From: Rhizobacter sp. Root404
GTDB taxonomy: Bacteria; Pseudomonadota; Gammaproteobacteria; Burkholderiales; Burkholderiaceae_C
Length of the DNA stretch: 64,000 nucleotides
Assembly (NCBI RefSeq): GCF_001425865.1
Contig: NZ_LMDS01000004.1
Coordinates: 1,432,948 to 1,496,947 of the forward strand
Reading direction: 5' to 3'
Shown here: positions 7,906 to 16,310 of the stretch, piece by piece
How the letters are laid out: every line of letters starts with the position of its first letter
Numbering within the stretch: the first letter of the stretch is position 1
The notes under the pieces: generated by a model
What the model saw: the letters and a program-made list of their open reading frames with translations, nothing else
The model's database searches: none
What the model was told of the DNA's origin: nothing
Translations under genes and position numbers: made by a program

Positions 7906-8237
7906 TTCTTCCCCTTCGTCGCCGCCTTGATCTCGGCGACCGACAGCTCGACGGTCTCGAGCCGGGTCACGTCGTAGCCGGCGTCGGTGATCTCGGCGGT
8001 GATGGTTTTCGAGTCGAGCATCTGGCCGTCCTTGGCCTCGACCGCGACGACCTTCTGCTTCAGGTCGACATACACCGCCTTAGTGGCCGGCAGCCTGGAC
8101 AAGCGCTTCTCGATGCCCTGCGCGCAGAACGCGCAGACCATGCCGTTGACGCTTGCCTTCACGCTGGTGGCAGCGAATGACGAAGTGGCGATGCCGGCGA
8201 GCGCGGCGGTGATCAGGAGTTTGGTGGTGTGGTTCAT
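7902..8237 (-). CDS. Periplasmic heavy-metal-associated (HMA) domain protein, MerP-like
   Basis: 111 residues. A signal peptide (residues 1-22, 'LLITAALAGIATSSFA') is followed by a ferredoxin-like HMA domain whose metal site is 'VNGMVCAFCAQGIEKRL' (CxxC). A lysine-rich tail extends beyond the domain. HMA proteins bind Cu(I), Hg(II) or Zn(II) through the two cysteines and hand the ion to a transporter, here plausibly the Cys-Cys membrane protein encoded next, with which it overlaps by 4 nt. Confidence 0.85.
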   Translation of the reverse strand: MNHTTKLLITAALAGIATSSFAATSVKASVNGMVCAFCAQGIEKRLSRLPATKAVYVDLKQKVVAVEAKDGQMLDSKTITAEITDAGYDVTRLETVELSVAEIKAATKGKK

Positions 8238-8250
8238 CGGGGTGTTCCTT

Positions 8251-8901
8251 TCAGAAGACGTACATGAAGTTGGCGCGCGCCTGGCGGGCGGTGTTGACGC
8301 CGAGCTCGACGAAGTAGCGGTTGTGGATGAGGCGCAGCATCGGCGTGATCTCCGTCTTGTCCGACAGCCCGCGCATGCGCCGCGCCTCGAGCACCAGCCA
8401 GGGCTGGATCTCGTCGTAGTCGACCTCGTAGAACGAGAAGCCGGCGCGCAGCGAGCCGAAGTCGTGGTTCAGACCGGAGGCGCGGTACAGGCGCGCGGTG
8501 GCGGCGAGGTAGACGCGCGTGGTCTCGAAGTCGACCTGCACGCCCGGCGCCCAGGCGAGCTTCGAGCCTGCGAAGTCGTTGCCGCGGATCGAGCCGATGC
8601 CGGCGAAGAGCCAAACGTTGGCCTGCGCGTCCTCGAGGTTCCAGCGCTGCAGCAGGCGGGTGTAGTTGAGCTCCGCCAGCGTGCGCGTCTTCGTCTCGTC
8701 GTCGGAGCGCATGTAGAGGCCGCCGGCGCCGATCGCGTCGCGCGCCGTGAACGCGTAGTTCGCCCACGACTCGCGCCAGTTCGGACCGAGGTCGCCCATC
8801 GCCATCACGCTGCCCTTGAAGCCCATCGGCGCCGCGACGGCGGCACCCGGGCCGAACGCGACCGCCGACGCCCACACGATCGAGACGGCGAGCCGCCTCA
8901 T
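8251..8901 (-). CDS. Putative outer-membrane beta-barrel protein of a metal operon
   Basis: 216 residues with a signal peptide (to about residue 24, '...AAVAAP'). The mature part alternates polar and apolar residues in short strands with tyrosine/tryptophan girdles and ends in phenylalanine ('ARANFMYVF'), the classical C-terminal signature of outer-membrane barrels. No family name is recognised. Its start overlaps the stop of the CusF-like gene (ATGA), so the pair is coupled. The job may be metal or small-solute passage, inferred only from context. Confidence 0.7.
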   Translation of the reverse strand: MRRLAVSIVWASAVAFGPGAAVAAPMGFKGSVMAMGDLGPNWRESWANYAFTARDAIGAGGLYMRSDDETKTRTLAELNYTRLLQRWNLEDAQANVWLFAGIGSIRGNDFAGSKLAWAPGVQVDFETTRVYLAATARLYRASGLNHDFGSLRAGFSFYEVDYDEIQPWLVLEARRMRGLSDKTEITPMLRLIHNRYFVELGVNTARQARANFMYVF

Positions 8902-9179
8902 CGCTGCGCCTCGATCGCCTGCACGATCAGCTCGCTGTCGTGCTCGAGCACCTCGAAGCGCACCCGGTCGCCGACCTTCAGCGGTTCGAGCAGCGCGGCG
9001 TCGCGCACCTTGAACGGCATCGTCATCGCGGCCATCTTCACGAGCTTGATCGGCGCGTGCTTAAGCGTGATTCGGCTGCGCGCGGGGTCGAGCCGTACGA
9101 CCTCGCCGCGCACCCATTCGGTCGCCGCCCACGCGGGGCTGGCACCGGCCAAGGCGGCGGCCAAAAACAGTGCTCTCAT
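8898..9179 (-). CDS. Periplasmic copper-binding protein, CusF-like
   Basis: 93 residues: signal peptide (1-18, '...GASPAWA') and a small OB-fold domain with the CusF/copper-binding pattern 'ITLKHAPIKLVKMAAMTMPF', supplying His and two or three Met ligands and an 'MTMPF' motif, followed by 'VGDRVRFEV'. CusF proteins carry Cu(I)/Ag(I) in the periplasm to efflux pumps, but no CusCBA genes are in view. ATG 9179 begins the signal peptide; the longer open frame to 9338 lacks protein character. Confidence 0.82.
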   Translation of the reverse strand: MRALFLAAALAGASPAWAATEWVRGEVVRLDPARSRITLKHAPIKLVKMAAMTMPFKVRDAALLEPLKVGDRVRFEVLEHDSELIVQAIEAQR

Positions 9180-9261
9180 GCAATCTCCAGCATTGGCCCG
9201 GGGTGGGCCACGATTCAGTTCGGCGGCGCGGCGAACCGCGAACGCAACTCGGGCTTGGAGA

Positions 9262-9615
9262 TCAGGAAATGGGCGGCTTGAACGCGAGCGCCGGCGAGGC
9301 GCTGAAGAACGCGAATCCGCCCATCGGCGGCGCAGCATGCACGGCCAGGGTGACCACGTCGAAGCGCAGGCTCGCCACTTCCGCCATCGGCAGGCAAAGG
9401 TCGCACGAGGTGCAGCCTTCGGTGCCGGCGGGCGCCGGCGATGCGTCGTCGGCGATCGCCGGCGCGTGCATCGATTTCATCGGGCAGTCGACCGGCATCG
9501 CGCTGGTGGCCTGCGAGGCGAGGCCGCCAACCGCCATCTGCACGCCCATCAGATCGCCCGCCCAGCCGCGAAGCGGCAGCAGCACGATCATCAGCAGGAC
9601 GAACAGGCGTTTCAC
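9262..9615 (-). CDS. Small exported Cys/Met-rich protein, CzcI/CopL-like
   Basis: 117 residues. The first 19 form a signal peptide ('LFVLLMIVLLPLRGWAG'). The centre has 'DCPMKSMHAP' and 'GCTSCDLCLPM', supplying Cys, Met and His ligands, and the end is 'FKPPIS'. This pattern resembles small periplasmic proteins at the front of Czc/Cop metal-resistance operons. It is the first gene of the minus-strand metal cluster. The family assignment is by pattern only. Confidence 0.65.
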   Translation of the reverse strand: MKRLFVLLMIVLLPLRGWAGDLMGVQMAVGGLASQATSAMPVDCPMKSMHAPAIADDASPAPAGTEGCTSCDLCLPMAEVASLRFDVVTLAVHAAPPMGGFAFFSASPALAFKPPIS

Positions 9616-10174
9616 ACGCCGATGATAAGCGGGCGAGGCGTTTCGGGAGCGTGACCCCGTCGCGCTGATGGGCTAGCCGGTACAGCACATGCAAGGTCGC
9701 GCGACTGAAAGCGGACTGTCGCGGGAGACTGCTTGTGGCCGATTTATGACGAACGGAAACGTTGAGTCCGCCGGGGGGGCGTGTGCTGCCGTGCACCATC
9801 GCTCCTGCTCCTACATCATTGCAAACAGCCCGGGAGGAGAAATAGCCTTGGGAACCTAAAGGAACTGTCCCGGCGCGCAGAGGACTGCCTCTCTTCGCCG
9901 TTAAGAAATGGGACCGCCCGCTGTCGATGCTGTGGTGGAACTCGGCGGTGCAGCCGAGGTTGGAACGGCCGCTAAGGCGACTCCGCGGCCCCTCGGAGCG
10001 GATCGCAGATTGAGTTCACCGCCCCTGCGGGACCGTTCTCGCGCCAGAGTCCAAGGCCAGCCATCTGTTTCGCCAACTCCTCCGCGACGCCTGGCGGCAG
10101 CGATGGATCACGTCGCCTCAGTGCTTGGATGCAGTTCTGCGTCCAACCGGGCGGCACACACGTTTGCTCCGGGG
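9616..10174. other. Intergenic region, no gene seen
   Basis: This 559-nt gap lies upstream of the metal operon and downstream of the methyltransferase gene. Short frames lack protein features. The 9900-10080 part has the degenerate repeat-like wording seen in other gaps. The metal-operon promoter should lie near 9620-9700, but no MerR- or CueR-type dyad was spotted. Confidence 0.35.
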
Positions 10175-11251
10175 TCATGTCGCCGCCAGATAGGACGGCG
10201 TCGCTGACGCGAACTCACATGTGGGTGTGCGGATGCGCCCAGCCTTAACAACCAGTAGGCTGAATCCGCCTGCGAGCGATTGAATAGCGGACGTCTCCAG
10301 CCCGGAGCATTGGAACAGCGATGCGAACTCGGCTTGGGTACGTTCTCTTCCACCGGGGCCGACCAACATGTTCAGGTCGGAGCGACAGATCCGCCGGTCG
10401 TCTAGGGCGTCGTTCAGTACGTTAGGTAGTACGCGTTCGACAACCAGCAGAACGGCGCCCATTTTCATCGCTGTGGCGCAGCGCTCCAGAATTGTTTTGC
10501 AGCGCGCATCGTCCCAATCGTGCAATACGCTCTTGAGCAAGAGGACGTCGCCGGCGGGGACTGAGTCGAAGAAACTACCGCTTATGAACGCTGCACGCTC
10601 TTCGAGGCCGGCGTGCTTAAAAGTGCGTTGCGCCCCCTCGCGCGCATGCGCTTGGTCAAAGGCAACACCGACACGCCGCGGATTTCGCTTTAAAAGCGTC
10701 GCGAGCAGCAGACCCTGTCCAGCTCCGACATCAACGATGCAACCGGGCCCGGTAAGCCAATCCGCCGCTACCTCCGCCACCGATGAGACGACCATGGAAG
10801 TCAGCCCAGCCATAGCTGAATGGAACGTGACCGCGTCACTGGGCACTGTGCCAAGTACCTCGAACCGGTCGGTGCCCGTACGCGCGTGATGGCCGAGGCC
10901 CGTGCGCACGCTCTCGGCGAGCCCGTGCCAGGGCACCCAAAGTTGTCGTCCGACAAGAAGCGCCCAGGCGCCTAACGACGCCGGATGGTCGTTCGAAAGT
11001 AGCCGACCCGTGTCGGTCAGGCCAAAAGTCGCATTGCGCTCCAGTGCGCAAATGCCCAGCGACACCAGCGCCTGCAGTAGACGAACCAAACCGTCCTTGT
11101 CGGTGTCCAGGAGGTCGGCGAGCGCCCTCGCATCTAGCGGTCCTGGGACGAGCGCGTCAACGACACCCAGTTCGACGGCGGCACACAGTGCTTGAGTGGT
11201 CCAGCAGCCATGGATGAGGTCCAGAAGGTGCTGAGGATCGGTGGCGTCCAT
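10175..11251 (-). CDS. SAM-dependent O-methyltransferase (acetylserotonin OMT family)
   Basis: 358 residues. Residues 1 to about 100 form the N-terminal winged-helix dimerisation domain ('ALCAAVELGVVDAL', 'FGLTDTGRLLSND'). The SAM-binding motif is 'CIVDVGAGQGLLLATLLKR' near 170-190, and the catalytic segment 'LLKSVLHDWDDARC' (His-Asp) is near 240. These enzymes methylate phenolic or other small-molecule hydroxyls in secondary metabolism. ATG 11251 is chosen because the longer frame would run into the adjacent Bug gene, which ends 6 nt upstream, so the two form an operon. The substrate is unknown. Confidence 0.85.
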   Translation of the reverse strand: MDATDPQHLLDLIHGCWTTQALCAAVELGVVDALVPGPLDARALADLLDTDKDGLVRLLQALVSLGICALERNATFGLTDTGRLLSNDHPASLGAWALLVGRQLWVPWHGLAESVRTGLGHHARTGTDRFEVLGTVPSDAVTFHSAMAGLTSMVVSSVAEVAADWLTGPGCIVDVGAGQGLLLATLLKRNPRRVGVAFDQAHAREGAQRTFKHAGLEERAAFISGSFFDSVPAGDVLLLKSVLHDWDDARCKTILERCATAMKMGAVLLVVERVLPNVLNDALDDRRICRSDLNMLVGPGGRERTQAEFASLFQCSGLETSAIQSLAGGFSLLVVKAGRIRTPTCEFASATPSYLAAT

Positions 11252-11256
11252 AGGCT

Positions 11257-12234
11257 CTACTCGGGTTTTATGCCGGCGTCTCGCACCACTGTGCGCCACT
11301 CCGCCAGATCGCGGCTAATCCACTGTCCGAGCTCCTGCGGGGTGTTGCCAACAGGGGTTCGCCCTGCTGGTTCGTAGGCGTTACGAATCTCCGGCGACTT
11401 CAAGAGCTGTGCGACTTCGTACTGAAGCCGAGCCACCGCAGCCGGCGGCGTGGCCGCCGGCGCAATCAGGGCGACCCAGGCCAGCCCGATTCCTGGCACC
11501 CCCGCTTCAGTGAAGGTGGGGACGTCAGGCAGAGCGGCCAAGCGCTTGTCGCCCGTGACGGCAAGAGCCTTAAGTCGCCCAGCCTGGACGAGTGGCACAG
11601 TCACCGAAGTCCCTTCCATCGCGAGTGGAACCTCGCCGCCGATGACCGCCTGCATGAGTGGCGGGCCGCCCCGATAAGGGACATGCGGGATCTGAAGCCC
11701 GGTCGCCAGCTTGAACTTTTCCATAAAGATATGAGGCGGCCTTGCAACGCCCGAACTGCCATACATGTAGCGCCCGGGCTCGGCCTTGACATGTCGTATC
11801 AGGTCGGCGAGGCTTTGTGCGGGCATCGAAGGATGCGCAACGAGCAGTTGAGGCCCGGTATACAGCACCGTGACCGGCGCGAAGTCGCGCACCGGGTCAT
11901 AGGAGATGCGCTCGAACAGCCAAGGATTTACTGTCAGCTCGACAAAGCTCACTAAACCCAACGTGTGGCCATCTGGCACCGCCCTCGCCACTGCGTCCAT
12001 CATCGCCAGACCACCGGCACCCGGCTTGTTCTCGACAAGGATTGGCTGACCAAGCGGCGTCGCCATCCGGTCTGCAATCTGTCGGGCTGCCACGTCCAGT
12101 ACCGCGCCGGTGGCGCCGGTGATGATGCGCACTGGCCGCTGAGGGCTCCAGCCAGGAGACTGCGAACGCGCGCTGTGCGCCATCAGTGCAGCACTCAACC
12201 CTGCCATATGCACTAAGTGCTCCCGTCGATTCAT
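11257..12234 (-). CDS. Bug/TctC-family periplasmic solute-binding protein
   Basis: 325 residues with a leader (1-25, including RRE) and the Bug fold: 'PQRPVRIITGATGAVLDVAA', 'VENKPGAGGLAMMDAVARAV', 'PDGHTL', 'HVPYRGGPPLMQAVIGGEV' and 'TFTEAGVPG'. These proteins bind carboxylates for tripartite tricarboxylate transporters or act as stand-alone sensors. No tctA or tctB gene is nearby, as is usual for the expanded Bug families of Burkholderiales. It is divergent from a LysR regulator (102-nt gap) and co-oriented with the methyltransferase. Confidence 0.92.
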   Translation of the reverse strand: MNRREHLVHMAGLSAALMAHSARSQSPGWSPQRPVRIITGATGAVLDVAARQIADRMATPLGQPILVENKPGAGGLAMMDAVARAVPDGHTLGLVSFVELTVNPWLFERISYDPVRDFAPVTVLYTGPQLLVAHPSMPAQSLADLIRHVKAEPGRYMYGSSGVARPPHIFMEKFKLATGLQIPHVPYRGGPPLMQAVIGGEVPLAMEGTSVTVPLVQAGRLKALAVTGDKRLAALPDVPTFTEAGVPGIGLAWVALIAPAATPPAAVARLQYEVAQLLKSPEIRNAYEPAGRTPVGNTPQELGQWISRDLAEWRTVVRDAGIKPE

Positions 12235-12354
12235 GCTTTGTTCCTGAGTTTGGCGTTAATGCCGTTTGCCGACCTTAGTGCGCGCGAAGTCGCTGGACAA
12301 GAGAGTTCGAATTCATCGACGATTAACCATTAGTTAATGACACCCGACGCAACC

Positions 12355-13353
12355 ATGGACAAACTGCGAGCAATCGAATACTTCGTGAAAGTCGTCGGCA
12401 CCGGCTCTTTTAGCGCGGCCGCTCGTCAGCTCGACGTGAGTCCACCGGCAGTGACCAAGATGGTCGCAGCGCTGGAGCGCGAACTTCAGACGGTGCTGCT
12501 GCGTCGGGAGCACCGGCGCGTGCTGCTGACCGCAGACGGTGATAGGTACCTGAAAACGTGCACGCGGATGCTCGCAGAGCTGCGCGAGACTGAGCAGTCC
12601 ATGGCCGACGGGCGAACGAAGGCCCGCGGCCGTCTGGTCGTAGGGATCTCGAGAACCGTGGCGCTCAACTGCCTATTGCCTCGACTAGAGGAGTTCAGGC
12701 GCAACCAACCCGAGCTGGAGCTCGAATTTCGTTCGGTGAACTATGCCTATGAGCCGACCGCCTCCGTGTGCGACGTACTGCTCGTGGTGGGCTGGCAAGA
12801 GGCGAGTGATTGGGTCGCCCATCAGATTGCGCGCGGCCGGCATTCCGTCGTCGCCGCGCCTTCATTCTGGCAGCGCCATGGCCGGCCCACAGACCCGAGC
12901 GAGCTCGTGGGCTTAACCGTTTTCGCGCACCGCGTCCCTCGCGGCGTGGTGTTGGATCGCTGGAAATTCAGTCGCGGTGAGGAGAAGCGCGAGGTGGACG
13001 TCAAGCCGGCCGTGGTTTTCGATGACCGGGACTCGCAGGCCTTCGCCGCTACCTCTGGCGAGGGCATCATCTTCGCGAACGACATCACGCTGCTCCCATG
13101 GCTATTTCAGGCCCGGCTTGAGCAGGTTTTGGTGGAGTGGATAGGGCATGAAGCACCGCCAATCTCGCTTATGTACAGACGAGGCGGCCGCAGCTCAGCA
13201 GCAGTTAGAGCCTTTGGCGACTTCGCAACGGCGGTCTTCGCGGACTTGACGCAGCAGAGGCTGGCGTTCGGCCCGCCGGACACATCCGCGATGCCAGACT
13301 GGTTCCGCACACACTACGTCGGTCGTCTTGGCGAGCGACGAATGCAAATTTAA
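12355..13353 (+). CDS. LysR-family transcriptional regulator
   Basis: 332 residues from ATG 12355 (ATG 12337 adds six residues). The N-terminal winged helix is 'AIEYFVKVVGTGSFSAAARQ' followed by 'VSPPAVTKMVAALERELQ', and the effector-binding domain starts near residue 90 ('GRLVVGISRTVALNCLLPRL'). The C-terminus is longer than usual. Divergent placement from the Bug gene suggests it controls the Bug-methyltransferase operon from the shared 12235-12336 gap. The inducer is unknown. Confidence 0.9.
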   Translation: MDKLRAIEYFVKVVGTGSFSAAARQLDVSPPAVTKMVAALERELQTVLLRREHRRVLLTADGDRYLKTCTRMLAELRETEQSMADGRTKARGRLVVGISRTVALNCLLPRLEEFRRNQPELELEFRSVNYAYEPTASVCDVLLVVGWQEASDWVAHQIARGRHSVVAAPSFWQRHGRPTDPSELVGLTVFAHRVPRGVVLDRWKFSRGEEKREVDVKPAVVFDDRDSQAFAATSGEGIIFANDITLLPWLFQARLEQVLVEWIGHEAPPISLMYRRGGRSSAAVRAFGDFATAVFADLTQQRLAFGPPDTSAMPDWFRTHYVGRLGERRMQI

Positions 13354-13567
13354 CGGGCGCACGGCCGTTGTAAACATCGCGCCGGAGCCGGCCTATCGAA
13401 GGTAGAGCATGACATGCTGGGAACCCGCCCGTCGTATCCACGTTGAGGCCGCCGGAGTTGTCCTATTGCTTCGCTTCGTACTGAACCCAGCCGGCGCCAA
13501 TAGCGCGCGTATCGACGGCTGCCCGCCTTACTTTAGGCTGGCCCGCGCAGGAGACCGCGACACTCAC

Positions 13568-13807
13568 CTACGTGCGAACTTCGAAGCCCAGGCTCTCGTA
13601 GAGCGTGATCGCAGCAGTGTTCGTCGCCCGGGCGTGCAGGAACGGTCGTTTTTCGCCGCGTCGGTGGATTTCGGCCGTCACTGCGGCTGACACCCGCGGT
13701 GCGGAACCCCTTCCGCCGAAGTCGGGGTGGGTCCAGACACCGCTGATCTCAACATGGCCAGGGAAGCGCACTCGCTCCCCTGCCGCTCCAACCTTTGGCC
13801 AGGACAT
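13568..13807 (-). pseudogene. GNAT acetyltransferase, 5'-truncated remnant
   Basis: The visible 79 residues match only the C-terminal half of a GNAT N-acetyltransferase: 'GHVEISGVWTHPDFGGRGSA' (acetyl-CoA binding R/Q-x-x-G-x-G/A region, here degraded to GGRGSA) and 'LHARATNTAAITLYESLGF'. The N-terminal half of about 150 residues is absent; the DNA upstream belongs to another remnant. I therefore call it a dead fragment. Confidence 0.6.
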
Positions 13808-13835
13808 TGCCCTTTATTCGCCTACCGAGATTAAG

Positions 13836-14240
13836 TAGCGGGATGGACCCGGTTCGATGCAGCCCGGCGCGAAGTTCGCGGTGCTGGAAGGCGACCCTGC
13901 CAAGGAAGGCCCGTTCGTCATGCGGCTGTGTTTTCCAGACGGCTTCAAGATCGCGCCCCATCATCCAAAGGCGGAGCGAATAACGGTCATCTCGGGGACT
14001 TCGACCTGGGCATGGGCGAAACTTTCGACGTGTCGAAGACGCGTGAGATGCCCAGGAACGTTCGGTCACTGGTCGCCTGAGATGCGCCACTTCGCGTGGA
14101 GCGAGGGTGAGACCGTGCTCCAACCGCATGGCGTAGGGCCGTGGACCTTCACCTATGTCAATCAGGCGGACGATCCGCGCGTTAAGAAGGAGGCCCGGAT
14201 TATTCGGGTGCCTGCGTGCCGGTCCGGCCGGCATCTCTAA
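13836..14240 (+). pseudogene. Cupin-domain protein (ChrR-like), frameshifted
   Basis: One frame gives 'MQPGAKFAVLEGDPAKEGPF', 'VMRLCFPDGFKIAPHHPKAE' and 'RITVISGT'. The next piece, 'FDLGMGETFDVSKTREMP', lies in a shifted frame, and the original frame resumes with 'GTFGHWSPEMRHFAWSEGET' and 'VLQPHGVGPWTFTYVN'. Two compensating indels near 14000 and 14053 therefore break an otherwise clear cupin with His ligands. An in-frame stop at about 13834 and no signal peptide show that the 5' end is gone too. Confidence 0.68.
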
Positions 14241-14241
14241 A

Positions 14242-14560
14242 GAGGCAACATCAGTGACCGGTTGGCGGCTCAGGGTCGGCCACCGATCGACAGCTACGAC
14301 AACGCGCTGGCCGAGACCATCAACGGGCTCTACAAGGCCGAGTTGATCATCGCCGCGCGCCGTGGAAGACCAAGGAAGCTGTCGAACTGGCGACGCTCGA
14401 ATGGGTCGCCTGGTTCAACAACCATCGACTGCTTGAGCCGATCGGCTACATCCCGCCCGCAGAGGCTGAGGCAAACTACTACCGGCATCTCGCCAGTCAA
14501 ACCGTCGCGGGGGCGGTCTGACTTAAACCAAATGGCCTCCGCGATTTCCGGGGCGGTTCA
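14242..14560 (+). mobile_element. IS3-family orfB 3' remnant with right end
   Basis: 'DSYDNALAETINGLYKAELI' is the conserved DDE(35)E end of IS3-group transposases. After a frame change, 'WKTKEAVELATLEWVAWFNN' and 'HRLLEPIGYIPPAEAEANYY' continue it. The DNA ends with 'ggcctccgcgatttccgggg' and 'cggttca' (to 14560), the usual right inverted repeat of this group. The left end and the first 70% or more of the element are missing, and a short internal deletion precedes SYDNAL. It cannot transpose by itself. Confidence 0.8.
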
Positions 14561-14615
14561 TTTGTGTGACTCGGGCCGCTACCGCATTTCTTTCGCGTGA
14601 CGCCCCACTCCAAAT

Positions 14616-14888
14616 CTAGCGCGGCGATTTCTTTGTCACCCCGCGATTCGTCGGCGCCGACACTTGTCCTCGCCCAGCCTTGGAAGCGGACTTTGTTGTT
14701 AGAGAAGCGTTGAGGGCAACTGTCAACGCGGCATCGCCGCTTAGCAGGTCGCTCCAGCGGAGTTGCGCCTCGGGAGTTCGCTTGCCTTTGCCGGTCAAAC
14801 GAAAGCCTTCGGGATCAAGCGCCAATGTGTATTCAACACCGTCAATGGTGATCTGCCGCTTGACCTCTTTGTCGAGAACTGTTGTCAC
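14616..14888 (-). CDS. Small conserved hypothetical protein (90 aa)
   Basis: From GTG 14888 the protein reads 'VTTVLDKEVKRQITIDGVEY' then 'TLALDPEGFRLTGKGKRTPE', 'AQLRWSDLLSGDAALTVALN', and ends with a lysine/arginine-rich tail. A GGAG box 5 nt before the GTG favours this start over the ATG at 14978, whose extra 30 residues look non-coding. No transmembrane segment or catalytic motif is visible. The basic tail could bind nucleic acid, which is a guess. Function is unknown. Confidence 0.6.
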   Translation of the reverse strand: MTTVLDKEVKRQITIDGVEYTLALDPEGFRLTGKGKRTPEAQLRWSDLLSGDAALTVALNASLTTKSASKAGRGQVSAPTNRGVTKKSPR

Positions 14889-15114
14889 GTGAACTCCGCG
14901 GTGATTGATCCATTCATCGTACGCATCGAGTGATCGGCTCGCGGCGACACACTGACGGGTGCGACTGGTGTGATTCACGCTCGGATGGGCGAATCATCTG
15001 GGAAACGCACTCATGGCGCATTCACCCACGACGCCTTGCACGTCTTCCGGGCGATGCTTGCGTTCATCCGGAACGGAGGGTGTCTGCCTCGGCCAACTGT
15101 CGACTGTCGAAAAG

Positions 15115-16011
15115 TCAGCTTTGCCGGTGCCGCGAAGGTTGCCGGCGTCGAAGTTCAAGAAGGATGGCGCTGTGATCGAGGTCGCCATCGCCGTGGGCGA
15201 CCATGTCGGTAAAAAGGCGATCGACCAGGCCCAGGATCGGCAATTCCAGCCCAATGCTCCGTGCCAACGCGAGTGCCGTGCTGGTGTCCTTAACCTGGTA
15301 TTTGGCGGGCCCACCGGGAACGAAGTTGCCATCGATCATGCGTTGACCGTGCTGGCGGAGTACGGTGGAGTCGGCGAATCCGCCAAGCAGCGCTTCGCGT
15401 ACTTTTGCCGGATCTGCACCGCCACGCTCCGCGAACAGCAAAGCTTCGGCGACCGATGAGATCGAGCTGGCAACCATCATCTGGTTGACGAGCTTCGACA
15501 GCTGTCCCGATCCCACCGGGCCGACGCGAACCGGCCGCCCCATGGTCTCGAATACAGCGCGTGAACGCTCGAATGCTGACTCCTCGCCACCCACCATGAT
15601 CGCTAGCTTTCCGCCCTCGGCGCCCACTTCTCCACCAGACACCGGTGCATCCAGATAGTCGACACCGCGTGCGGCGGCCTCGCGCGACTGATGGCGTGCC
15701 GACTCCACAGGGATTGAGCTCATCACGATCAGTATGCTGCGCGGACGCATCGCAGCGAGGACCGACCCGCTGCCGAGCAAGACGTCGTCACAGACCGGAC
15801 CGGAACTGAGCATGCAGAGCACGACGTCGGCCTCTCGTGCCACGTCCATTGCACGCGTCGCAACGACAACCCCGCAATCGCTCAGCGCTTGCGCCTTCTC
15901 CGGCGTGCGATTCCAGGCTTTCACGCGGTGGCCCGCGGCGGCGAGGCGGCGCGCCATGTGGCCACCCATGATGCCGGTACCGACAAATCCGACCGAGAGT
16001 GGCGCGCTCAT
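15115..16011 (-). CDS. NAD(P)-dependent beta-hydroxyacid dehydrogenase (3-hydroxyisobutyrate dehydrogenase family)
   Basis: 298 residues. The N-terminal Rossmann motif is 'VGFVGTGIMGGHMARRLAAA', the substrate signature 'DAPVSGGEVGAEGGKL', and the catalytic lysine 'SGQLSKLVNQMM' near residue 170. These cytosolic enzymes oxidise 3-hydroxyacids or reduce tartronate semialdehyde-like products. It is the last gene of a three-gene operon with the monooxygenase (4-nt overlap) and the SAF dehydrogenase, so a shared sugar-acid or hydroxy-acid route is likely. Confidence 0.9.
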   Translation of the reverse strand: MSAPLSVGFVGTGIMGGHMARRLAAAGHRVKAWNRTPEKAQALSDCGVVVATRAMDVAREADVVLCMLSSGPVCDDVLLGSGSVLAAMRPRSILIVMSSIPVESARHQSREAAARGVDYLDAPVSGGEVGAEGGKLAIMVGGEESAFERSRAVFETMGRPVRVGPVGSGQLSKLVNQMMVASSISSVAEALLFAERGGADPAKVREALLGGFADSTVLRQHGQRMIDGNFVPGGPAKYQVKDTSTALALARSIGLELPILGLVDRLFTDMVAHGDGDLDHSAILLELRRRQPSRHRQS

Positions 16012-16310
16012 ATCAGTCCTGTTCGCAACGGCCGCTCGCCGATGATCATGGGTGGAAATGCAGACTTGAACCGCGCCAGATGCTCTGATGCGCAGTGCGC
16101 CTGGAACGCCGCGGCGTCGTCATAGGTTTCGTAGAAAAGCACCCCGTTCGCCGGCGACTCGAGCTCGACGACGTCGAACTGCCGGCAGCCCGGCTCGCTC
16201 GCGAGGCACTCCCGCGCGAAGCGGCGAGCGAGGGCAATGAAGTCTGCGAACTCTGCTGCCTTGACCTCGAACTCCGCCACGATGACAAGGCACCGCACTT
16301 CAGGCGGCAC
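16008..16310 (-). CDS. Antibiotic biosynthesis monooxygenase (ABM) domain protein
   Basis: 100 residues forming one ABM ferredoxin-like domain: 'VIVAEFEVKAAEFADFIALA', 'EPGCRQFDVVE' and 'LFYETYDDAAAFQAHCASEH'. Such small dimeric proteins are cofactor-free monooxygenases or isomerases, or of unknown role next to catabolic genes. It overlaps the SAF dehydrogenase gene by 11 nt and the following dehydrogenase by 4 nt, so translation is coupled across the operon. Confidence 0.87.
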   Translation of the reverse strand: MPPEVRCLVIVAEFEVKAAEFADFIALARRFARECLASEPGCRQFDVVELESPANGVLFYETYDDAAAFQAHCASEHLARFKSAFPPMIIGERPLRTGLI

